The position numbers and the translations under genes were made by a program. Of a DNA stretch of 64,000 nt, positions 58,594-64,000 are shown one piece after another (positions within the stretch are counted from its first letter, which is position 1; each line of letters opens with the position of its first letter). The stretch is from positions 1-64,000 of the forward strand of contig NZ_JBHTMP010000001.1 of NCBI RefSeq assembly GCF_042679305.1. Direction: 5' to 3'. The notes beneath the pieces are model-generated. The model did no database searches, had not been told where the DNA came from, and saw nothing but the letters and a program-made list of their open reading frames with translations. This DNA comes from Micromonospora_H sonneratiae. Its GTDB lineage: Bacteria; Actinomycetota; Actinomycetes; Mycobacteriales; Micromonosporaceae.

Positions 58594-59463
58594 TCAGTAC
58601 GGTTCAACGGCGTTGACCCGGGTCGGCCAGTAACGCTGGCCCGGGGCGGCCTGGTAGTGCTCCCAACGGGGCGGGTCACCGGTCGGCACGTCCCCCAGTA
58701 CGGTCACCCGCTGTCCCCGACGGCGTTCGGTGTAGTCGTTGACCGCATAGTGCTGGGTGACCCGGTTGTCCCAGACCGCCACGTCACCGGGACGCCACCG
58801 GTAGCGGCACATGAACTGCGGCTGTTCCGAGAAGTCGAACAGGTAGTCCAGCAACGCGTCGCTCTCGTTGCGGCTCAACTGCGGCACGTGTGAGGTGAAC
58901 AGACGATTGACGTACAGGCTGCGACGGCCGGTCCCGGGGTGCACCCGGACGACGGGATGCTCGGCCCGGCTGCTGAACTCGTCGCCGATCCGGATCACGT
59001 GCACGGCGGTCAGCCCGTCGAGCAGGTCCCGCATCGGCGCGGAGAGCTGCTCGTAGACCAGGTACTGGTTGGTCCACATGGTGTCGCCACCGGTGCTCGG
59101 GCAGTCGACTAGCTGAAGGATCGACGCGATCGGCGGGCTGGCGTGGAAGGTCATGTCGGTGTGCCAGACGTCCACCTTCCCGCCGTTCTCGGAGTCGATG
59201 ATCACGATCTCCGGGTGACCGTCGAGTCGGGGCAGGTACGGATGCAGCTCCACCTCACCGAACCGGCGGCCGAACGCGACGTGCGCCCCGGGCGGCAGGC
59301 CCTGCTGACCGGCGATGAAGATGACCAGATGCTCCAGGAGCAGGCGGTGCAGCTCGGCGAAGTCCTCGTCGGACAGGTTCGCCAGGTCGACACCGTGCAC
59401 CTCCGCACCGAGCGCCCCGGACACCGGCCTGACCTCGAACCGGGTGGTGGCGGGAACCGACAT
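58594..59463 (-). CDS. TauD/TfdA-family Fe(II)/2-oxoglutarate dioxygenase
   Basis: 289-aa enzyme. The facial triad is readable: HxD in DVWHTDMTFH (about residues 100-108) and the distal His in NRVTQHYAVNDY; the 2-oxoglutarate-binding Arg is expected near TERRRGQRVTV. The first domain follows the TauD pattern (GALGAEVHGVDLANLSDEDF; LLEHLVIFIAGQQ). The start is the ATG at 59463 preceded by GGGGGAG; the longer frame is not credible. In natural-product settings these enzymes hydroxylate or desaturate the scaffold. Divergent from the VOC-methyltransferase gene across ~230 bases. Confidence 0.88.
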   Translation of the reverse strand: MSVPATTRFEVRPVSGALGAEVHGVDLANLSDEDFAELHRLLLEHLVIFIAGQQGLPPGAHVAFGRRFGEVELHPYLPRLDGHPEIVIIDSENGGKVDVWHTDMTFHASPPIASILQLVDCPSTGGDTMWTNQYLVYEQLSAPMRDLLDGLTAVHVIRIGDEFSSRAEHPVVRVHPGTGRRSLYVNRLFTSHVPQLSRNESDALLDYLFDFSEQPQFMCRYRWRPGDVAVWDNRVTQHYAVNDYTERRRGQRVTVLGDVPTGDPPRWEHYQAAPGQRYWPTRVNAVEPY

Positions 59464-59696
59464 CTTCTCCCCCGCTCTCGGCGAATCCTCAACGAAGGTC
59501 CTGGTCAAACCGCAACTTGGCGGCCACGCACCAGGGCACTTGGCTTCGGAAGTATTCCAGAGCCGGGGCGGGTCCGACCAGCGCCCTGAACGAGGATTTT
59601 CGATGTACCTGGAGCTGTTGACGTGTCCCGGACACGCTGGCAACATCGATCGCGCTCGGAGCCACCGCACTGAGCGCATTGGAGTAATCCGGGCCG

Positions 59697-61163
59697 ATGA
59701 GCGGGGTCGCCGTGATCACACTCTGCCTGTACTACGACGACGTCCAGAGCGCATCGGACTGGCTGACGCGGGCGTTCGGGTTCCAGGAACGGGCCCGGCG
59801 CGGCACCGCGGGCCAGGTTACCCACGCCGAGACGGAGCTGGCCGGGCTGCGGGTCGTGCTGGAACAGCGCAACCCTGCCGACACCTCCGTACCACCGGCA
59901 CGGATCCAGCTGACCACCACCGAGCTGGACCTGGTCCATCGGCGCGCGCTCGACGCCGGTGCCACAGTCGTCGAGGCGCTGACCGACAGCCGGGCCCCCG
60001 GCGACCGGGGCTTCACCGTCGCCGATCCCGGCGGATACCACTGGACGTTCGTGACACAGCCCGCCGAGCCGACCGGCAACGACGCCACGGCCGGTGCCAT
60101 CGGTCAGCTCGGGCAGCTCACCGACCTGGCCACCCCGTCCGCCGTACGGGTGCTGGCCACGTTGCGCGTACCCGACCTGATCGACAAGGGCGTCACCGAG
60201 CTGACTGCGATCGCCGACGCCTGTGACGCCGACCGCGACGCACTCGGCCGGCTCCTGCGCTACCTGGTCCATCGGCAGGTGCTCACCGAACCGGCCAGCG
60301 ACGTCTTCGCACTGACCGAGATCGGACGACTGCTGTGTGAGCAGGGGCCTGCCGGACAGCGCGCCTGGCTGGACCTGGACGGTCTGGGCGCCCGGATGGA
60401 CCTGGCCTACCAGGGGCTGCTCCACTCCGTACGGACCGGGGAGCCGGCCTACGCGACCGTGCACGGCCGTACCTTCTGGGCCGAACTGGACGCCGAGCCC
60501 GGCTACCGGCGGTACTTCGACGAACTCATGATGACCCAGCAGCACCTGACCGCCCCGCAGGTCGCCGACCTGTACGACTGGAGCGGGGTCACCCGGGTCT
60601 ACGACGTCGGTGGCGGCAGTGGTGCCCTGCTGACCCAGTTGCTGCACAGCCATCCCCACCTGCTCGGCACCCTGGTCGACCGGCCCAGCGCGGCGCGGGC
60701 CGCTGCGGACCGCATCGCCGCCATCGGCCTGGCTGATCGGGCGGAAACCGTCGCCGGGGACTTCTTCGGGCCACTGCCCACCGGCGGGGACGTGTACGTG
60801 GTGTCCCGGGCACTCACCGACTGGAACGACCGGGACGCGACCACCATCCTGCGCCGGTGCGCCGAAGCCGCCGGGGCCCGGGGGCGTGTCCTGATCGTCG
60901 AGGTGCTGCCCACCGAGCCGTACGTGCCGCACCTGTCACCGTTCGACCTGCAAATGTTGATCGTGGTCGGTGGCCGGGAACGGGGACTGGCCGACTTCGA
61001 GGCGCTGGCCGGACGGGCCGGGCTCGTCATCTCCCAGGTGGTCCGCGGCCGGGACGGGCTCACATTGATCGAGTGTGTTGCCGCCCCGGTGTCCGACGAC
61101 GTTCCCGAAGCCACCGAAGTGGAACCTGCCACGACGGCAGGCGGCCCGTGCGCATCCTCCTGA
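59697..61163 (+). CDS. VOC domain - O-methyltransferase fusion
   Basis: 488-aa two-domain protein. Residues ~1-122 are a vicinal-oxygen-chelate (glyoxalase/bleomycin-resistance) domain of the kind LYYDDVQSASDWLTRAFGF...ADPGGYHWTFV. A dimerisation/winged-helix part follows (TELTAIADACDADRDALGRL), then a Rossmann SAM domain with VYDVGGGSGALL (motif I) and DVYVVSRALTDW, as in acetylserotonin/hydroxyindole-type O-methyltransferases. The combination in one chain is uncommon. The VOC domain may bind the small-molecule substrate or confer self-resistance. It overlaps the next gene by 16 bases. Confidence 0.85.
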   Translation: MSGVAVITLCLYYDDVQSASDWLTRAFGFQERARRGTAGQVTHAETELAGLRVVLEQRNPADTSVPPARIQLTTTELDLVHRRALDAGATVVEALTDSRAPGDRGFTVADPGGYHWTFVTQPAEPTGNDATAGAIGQLGQLTDLATPSAVRVLATLRVPDLIDKGVTELTAIADACDADRDALGRLLRYLVHRQVLTEPASDVFALTEIGRLLCEQGPAGQRAWLDLDGLGARMDLAYQGLLHSVRTGEPAYATVHGRTFWAELDAEPGYRRYFDELMMTQQHLTAPQVADLYDWSGVTRVYDVGGGSGALLTQLLHSHPHLLGTLVDRPSAARAAADRIAAIGLADRAETVAGDFFGPLPTGGDVYVVSRALTDWNDRDATTILRRCAEAAGARGRVLIVEVLPTEPYVPHLSPFDLQMLIVVGGRERGLADFEALAGRAGLVISQVVRGRDGLTLIECVAAPVSDDVPEATEVEPATTAGGPCASS

Positions 61164-62353
61164 CCAGCCAGCCCATCTACTCGCACCTCGTACCGGCCCT
61201 GCTGCCGTTGGCTCGGACCGCGCAGGCGCTCGGGCACGACGTCGCGGTCGCCACCGCCGCTTCGATGGCCGACGAACTGGCCCGGGCCGGGGTTGCGCAC
61301 CTGCCGCTGCCGCACGTGCCCGGCCAGACCGAGCTGCGTACCGATCCTCGCCTGGCCGAGCGGTTCGGCCTGCCCCAGCGGTTGATGGCACCCGGTCGGC
61401 ATACCGTCGAGCCAACGGTGTGGCAGCAGATCGCCCGGGCGTACGCGGGACCGATCGCCGGATGCTTCGCCGCTGACCTGTTGGACGCGGCACGAGACTG
61501 GCGGCCGGATGTGATCGTCCGGGAGCCGGCAGAGTACGGCGGCTATCTCGCTGCGGAACGACTCGGCGTTCCACATGCGACGCTGGACATCGCCCCGTTC
61601 GCCGCCGAGGACCTACCCCATGTCGTCGACGTCCTCGACGAGCAGCGGGCGGCGCTGGACCTGCCGCCGACGGGCGACGGCTGGCATCCGCATCGCCATC
61701 TACGCGCCGGGCTCCTTCCCGAGACGTGGTACCCGCCGTCGCTGCGGCCCGCCTCCGCGCGCTACTACCGGATGCCCGCGTCCGCCGCCGAGCCGGCGCT
61801 GGACCCGTGGTACGCCGAACTGCCCGACGACCGGCCACTGGTGCTGGCCAGCCTCGGCTCACTGGTGCTCTCCCTGCCCGGCATGGCCGAGGTGCTGCCC
61901 GCCGTAGTGGCCGCATTGGGTGAACTGCGGTGCACGGCAGTGCTTTCCCTGGGGGGCCGTACAGAACTGGCCGAACTGATCGGCAGCCCGCCGAAGAACG
62001 TACACCTGACGCCGTTCGTCCCACAGCGGACCGTCCTGGCCACCTGCGATCTGTTCTTCACCCACGCGGGCTTCAGCTCCACCCGGGAGGCCGTCACGGC
62101 CGGGGTACCGATGGTGGCGCTGCCGGCCGTCGCCGACCAGCCAGCCAACGCCCACCGGATCGCCGAACTCGGTCTCGGGCTACGGCTGGACCTCGAGGAG
62201 CTGACCGTGGCCGGAATCGTCGATGCCTGCCAACGGGTGCTGGTCGAGCCGGCCTACCGCTGGCGGGTACGGGCCATGCAGCGCCAACTGCTGACCGGCC
62301 CGGGGTTCGAACAACTCGTCGAGGACCTGGCCGGGCTGGTCGGCCAGCATTGA
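61148..62353 (+). CDS. GT1-family glycosyltransferase (second)
   Basis: 401-aa GT-B enzyme. N-terminal RILLTSQPIYSHLVPALLPL, middle LVLASLGSLVLS and donor-binding FFTHAGFSSTREAVTAGVPM with the ADQPANAHRI loop are the canonical macrolide/flavonoid glycosyltransferase motifs. The GTG at 61148 is the only sensible start and lies inside the end of the methyltransferase gene, so the two are translationally coupled. Together with the first GT1 enzyme it implies a product carrying at least two sugars, or two glycosylation steps. Confidence 0.87.
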   Translation: MRILLTSQPIYSHLVPALLPLARTAQALGHDVAVATAASMADELARAGVAHLPLPHVPGQTELRTDPRLAERFGLPQRLMAPGRHTVEPTVWQQIARAYAGPIAGCFAADLLDAARDWRPDVIVREPAEYGGYLAAERLGVPHATLDIAPFAAEDLPHVVDVLDEQRAALDLPPTGDGWHPHRHLRAGLLPETWYPPSLRPASARYYRMPASAAEPALDPWYAELPDDRPLVLASLGSLVLSLPGMAEVLPAVVAALGELRCTAVLSLGGRTELAELIGSPPKNVHLTPFVPQRTVLATCDLFFTHAGFSSTREAVTAGVPMVALPAVADQPANAHRIAELGLGLRLDLEELTVAGIVDACQRVLVEPAYRWRVRAMQRQLLTGPGFEQLVEDLAGLVGQH

Positions 62354-62672
62354 CGCTGGATCCCGCCGGTGACCATCAGCCGACCGGTCGAGTGAGGCAT
62401 GTTAGACCAACTGGTGCATGGCGGCCGACGCTGCCTTTCCCGACCTGGCCGGAATCGCCGACACGCTGACCTGTCTCGCTGATTCCCTTCCGCCAACACC
62501 TTGTCGAACGTCAATAGGTAATCACGTCAGAACTGCCCAACACGGCCAGCCGGGCGCACCGCCGACCACAGTGCCCCCAGGTTCGCCGGGTAGTAGGAAA
62601 TAAACCCGTTGCCCTGCCACCACCAACCACCTACCGTCATTGGCAACACCAGCACCGAAGGAGCAACCAGCC
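62354..62672. other. Intergenic region, no gene recognised
   Basis: About 320 bases between the cluster and the small ORF. No credible coding frame. The part from about 62590 is locally AT-rich (AGTAGGAAATAAA) and may hold the promoter for the 40-aa ORF. It is the probable left border between chromosome-like genes and the tRNA-array element. Confidence 0.4.
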
Positions 62673-62795
62673 ATGATGCACATCCAGCCCACCACACCGA
62701 AGCGACCCACATCGCTCGGTCAATGGTGCGCCATGAGCATGGCCAAAGCCGAAACCTTCGTCGACAACTACAAGCTGGGCAGGTGGCGCGGCTAA
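62673..62795 (+). CDS. 40-aa small ORF preceding the tRNA array
   Basis: Short ORF beginning MMHIQPTTPKRPTSLGQWCA and ending ETFVDNYKLGRWRG, preceded at good spacing by GAAGGAG and followed 16 bases later by a clear terminator hairpin, which supports its reality despite the size. Basic and Trp-containing; no family recognised. Confidence 0.55.
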   Translation: MMHIQPTTPKRPTSLGQWCAMSMAKAETFVDNYKLGRWRG

Positions 62796-62810
62796 CGCAC
62801 CCAACCGCGA

Positions 62811-62847
62811 AGCCGCCGCCCACCCAACAGGGACCGGGCGGCTTTTT
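62811..62847 (+). terminator. Rho-independent terminator with T-run
   Basis: GCCGCCC (62815-62821) pairs with GGGCGGC (62836-62842), followed directly by TTTTT (62843-62847). The only terminator in the window that I noted with a classical T-tract. Confidence 0.88.
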
Positions 62848-62866
62848 CATTACCCGACAACTGCAT

Positions 62867-62939
62867 GTGGGCGTAGCTCAGAGGCCAGAGCGCCGGTCTC
62901 CAAAACCGGATGTCGCAGGTTCAACTCCTGCCGCCCATG
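62867..62939 (+). tRNA. tRNA-Trp (CCA)
   Basis: Folds as a 73-nt cloverleaf: acceptor GTGGGCG/CGCCCAT (G1-U72 wobble), D stem GCTC/GAGC, anticodon stem CCGGT/ACCGG with loop CTCCAAA, T stem GCAGG/CCTGC with loop TTCAACT. Discriminator G73 fits tRNA-Trp. First gene of the array. Confidence 0.85.
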
Positions 62940-63063
62940 CGTAAGCCCCGACTTCGGCCGGCGGCCTTGATGGTTCTCAATTCCACAGCGGATGGCACAC
63001 ACGACGACACCCGGGCCGGCGGCAGCACCACCACGCCGCCGGCCGGGGTGTCGACCACCAAGC

Positions 63064-63136
63064 GGGCCTGTAGCTCAGTTGGTAGAGCGCCGCCTCGGCA
63101 GGGCGGAAGTCGGGGGTTCGACTCCCCCCAGGTCCA
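63064..63136 (+). tRNA. tRNA-Ala (GGC) with unusual C33
   Basis: Cloverleaf with acceptor GGGCCTG/CAGGTCC carrying the G3-U70 wobble, the alanine identity element, and A73. Anticodon stem CCGCC/GGCGG, loop TCGGCAG, anticodon GGC at 63097-63099. Position 33 is C instead of the near-universal U. T stem GGGGG/CCCCC. Confidence 0.82.
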
Positions 63137-63274
63137 CGCAGCGGTGCGCCGTGAACAGGTCGGGCTGACCACCCGGCCGGCGACTGTCACCGCCCCGCAA
63201 CGGCAGGCAGGCAACGCACCTGCACTGCTCACCCTCTCGGCTGAATGGCAGCGCAACCGAGCATCAGATCCGAC

Positions 63275-63347
63275 CGGCCGTTGGAGCAGCGGAACGCTCA
63301 CCTGGCTCTCAACCAGGAGATCACGGGTTCGATCCCCGTACGGCCGA
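63275..63347 (+). tRNA. tRNA-Glu (CTC)
   Basis: Acceptor CGGCCGT/ACGGCCG, D stem GAGC/GCTC, anticodon stem CCTGG/CCAGG with loop CTCTCAA (anticodon CTC), T stem ACGGG/CCCGT with loop TTCGATC. All stems pair perfectly. C1 and A73 are unusual for a chromosomal tRNA-Glu. Confidence 0.8.
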
Positions 63348-63352
63348 CACCT

Positions 63353-63429
63353 TCCGGGATGGGCTGCTGGCAGGCCCAACGAGACTTTGGATCTCGGCAC
63401 AGACGCAGGTTCGATTCCTGCTCCCGGAG
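63353..63429 (+). tRNA. tRNA-Gln (TTG), slightly irregular
   Basis: Acceptor TCCGGGA/TCCCGGA, anticodon stem CGAGA/TCTCG with loop CTTTGGA (anticodon TTG), T stem GCAGG/CCTGC. G73 fits Gln. The D stem is best drawn GGGC/GCCC with one base between it and the acceptor, and the variable region is 8 bases. Only 5 bases separate it from the tRNA-Glu gene. Confidence 0.72.
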
Positions 63430-63530
63430 CTTCCTGTTCTCCGTTGGCTCACCTGGCAAGAGCGGTGCCGGCCGGTTGACCCCGCGCCGGGCGAGTGCCG
63501 CAGACGAGGCCCGACCCAGCGCGCGGCGTA

Positions 63531-63596
63531 GGGCTGGCCCCGACTGCGGTGCGGAACATCGGGAGACCACGATGCGGGGCTTCAAGTCCCGGCCCG
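63531..63596 (+). tRNA. tRNA-like sequence, probably degenerate
   Basis: Possible acceptor GGGCTGG/CCGGCCC and a stem CATCG/CGATG around an 8-base loop, then CGGGG-CTTCAAG-TCCCG as a shifted T-arm. D arm and variable region are not convincing, so this is either a decayed tRNA or one with a non-standard fold. Confidence 0.35.
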
Positions 63597-63608
63597 GAAA
63601 CAGGTCAT

Positions 63609-63682
63609 GCTTCGGTAGCCCAACGGCAGGAGGCAGCGCGCTCAAACCGCGCACAGTGTGCGTTCGAATCGCACCCGAAGCA
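63609..63682 (+). tRNA. tRNA with Leu anticodon CAA on a class I body
   Basis: Acceptor GCTTCGG/CCGAAGC, 3-bp D stem, anticodon stem GCGCG/CGCGC with loop CTCAAAC (anticodon CAA at 63643-63645), 5-base variable loop ACAGT, T stem GTGCG/CGCAC with loop TTCGAAT, A73 and an encoded CCA (63683-63685). Leucine tRNAs normally have a long variable arm, which is missing here. Confidence 0.75.
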
Positions 63683-63687
63683 CCACC

Positions 63688-63762
63688 ACCGTCGTGGCTC
63701 AGATGGTCAGAGCGCGGTCCTGGTTACGACCGAGGCCCCCGGTTCGAGTCCGGGCGACGGTT
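63688..63762 (+). tRNA. Thr-like tRNA with 8-nt anticodon loop
   Basis: Acceptor ACCGTCG/CGACGGT, D stem GCTC/GAGC, T stem CCCGG/CCGGG with loop TTCGAGT, all perfect. The anticodon stem CGGTC/GACCG encloses CTGGTTAC (63720-63727), eight bases instead of seven. A triplet reading gives GGT (Thr); expanded loops of this kind are known from +1 frameshift-suppressor tRNAs. Confidence 0.75.
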
Positions 63763-63767
63763 GTCAT

Positions 63768-63838
63768 GCGGCTGTAGCACAACGGCAGTGCGGCTGCTTG
63801 CCATGCAGCAGACCGGGGTTCGACTCCCCGTAGCCGCT
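63768..63838 (+). tRNA. tRNA-Gly (GCC)
   Basis: Acceptor GCGGCTG/TAGCCGC, D stem GCAC/GTGC, anticodon stem GCTGC/GCAGC with loop TTGCCAT (anticodon GCC), T stem CGGGG/CCCCG. U73 fits tRNA-Gly. Last tRNA seen; it starts 5 bases after the Thr-like tRNA. Confidence 0.85.
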
Positions 63839-63874
63839 CTCACCCAACGACACCCCCACGAAAGGAGGGACCTG

Positions 63875-64000
63875 GTGGACGCCGTACTCGTCGTCAACGC
63901 CGACCTCGGGCCGCTACACCGGGTCCCGGTCAAACACGCGATCCGGATGCTGTGCCGCCGAGTCGCCGAAATCCACGAGGCAGAACCCGACCGGCTCATC
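63875..64000 (+). CDS. HNH endonuclease, N-terminal fragment (runs off the window)
   Basis: 42 residues visible, starting VLVVNADLGPLHRVPVKHAI and continuing RMLCRRVAEIHEAEPDRLI. The VLVVNA...PL...V...A...L pattern is the usual beginning of small HNH endonucleases of the 5-methylcytosine-restriction/phage type; the catalytic HNH residues lie beyond the window. AAAGGAGG sits 6 bases before the GTG. Its position directly after a tRNA array matches the arrangement seen on actinobacterial mobile elements. Confidence 0.7.
   Translation, partial: MDAVLVVNADLGPLHRVPVKHAIRMLCRRVAEIHEAEPDRLI

Noticed and set aside
63137..63274. Possible extra tRNA between tRNA-Ala and tRNA-Glu (stem GCAGG/CCTGC around CAACGCA)
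   Set aside because: No T-arm or acceptor stem can be completed; only a single hairpin.
62910..63479. 189-aa plus-strand frame and the 159-aa minus-strand frame over the tRNA array
   Set aside because: They run through several well-paired tRNA genes; sequence is explained by the tRNAs.
63430..63530. D-arm-like GGCTCACCTGGCAAGAGC after tRNA-Gln
   Set aside because: Resembles a tRNA start but lacks a matching T-arm and acceptor; at most a remnant.

Overview
The window is high-GC, densely packed actinomycete DNA. GTG starts, ATGA/GTGA stop-start overlaps, IdeR/DmdR-type iron boxes, Tat and Sec secreted enzymes, cytochrome P450s, PadR and MocR regulators and a DosR-like box all fit a filamentous actinobacterium. 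A Micromonosporaceae-like genome is my best guess; I cannot prove the genus.

Layout. 1-4.1 kb: the end of a cytochrome c maturation (System I) operon, ccmE-ccmF-ccmG-ccmH, with ccmH fused to a CcmI-like TPR part. 4.2-10.6 kb (minus): a PPC/DUF296 protein and a coupled catabolic operon (TPP-dependent oxidase/decarboxylase, FAD/Fe-S dehydrogenase, enolase-superfamily enzyme). 10.8-14.5 kb: a disordered small protein, a gene-poor stretch with a perfect 54-bp tandem duplication, a secreted protein of unknown role and a secreted subtilase. 14.7-21.4 kb: a P450, a SWIM/DUF6493-like pair, RNase HI and a DUF892 ferritin-like protein.

21.5-31.7 kb: an eight-gene, tightly coupled minus-strand operon (three family-2 glycosyltransferases, a flippase-like membrane protein, class III aminotransferase, SDR epimerase, UbiA prenyltransferase, VanJ-like membrane phosphatase) with a divergent MocR regulator. 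It looks like a complete pathway for a polyprenyl-linked surface glycoconjugate. 31.8-36.2 kb: a large secreted M14 peptidase and an unknown membrane protein.

36.2-44.9 kb: an iron-siderophore island. Two ABC half-transporters run left and a FecE/FecB/fused-FecCD uptake system plus a siderophore-interacting protein run right, with two divergent iron boxes between them. The half-transporter pair has one intact and one destroyed ATP site. 45-48 kb: YibE/F-like protein and flavohemoglobin, the latter behind a DosR-like box.

48-52.3 kb: a two-gene candidate conflict system, a 108-aa one-TM protein (EACC1-like) followed by a 1203-aa CHAT protease-STAND NTPase-TPR protein, with a hemerythrin gene divergent from it. 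52.8-56.1 kb: a PadR regulator with a 13-bp-arm inverted-repeat operator, its HAAS-like membrane partner and a Tat-exported serine hydrolase carrying five ~43-aa repeats. 56.2-62.4 kb: a compact tailoring cluster with no scaffold gene (P450, two GT1 glycosyltransferases, TauD-like dioxygenase, a VOC-O-methyltransferase fusion).

62.7-64 kb: a 40-aa ORF with terminator, then an array of at least seven closely spaced, odd tRNA genes (Trp, Ala with C33, Glu, Gln, a class-I-bodied Leu-CAA, a Thr-like tRNA with an 8-nt anticodon loop, Gly), ending at the start of an HNH endonuclease gene. This looks like a mobile-element tRNA array and, with the CHAT system, is the most unusual content of the window.
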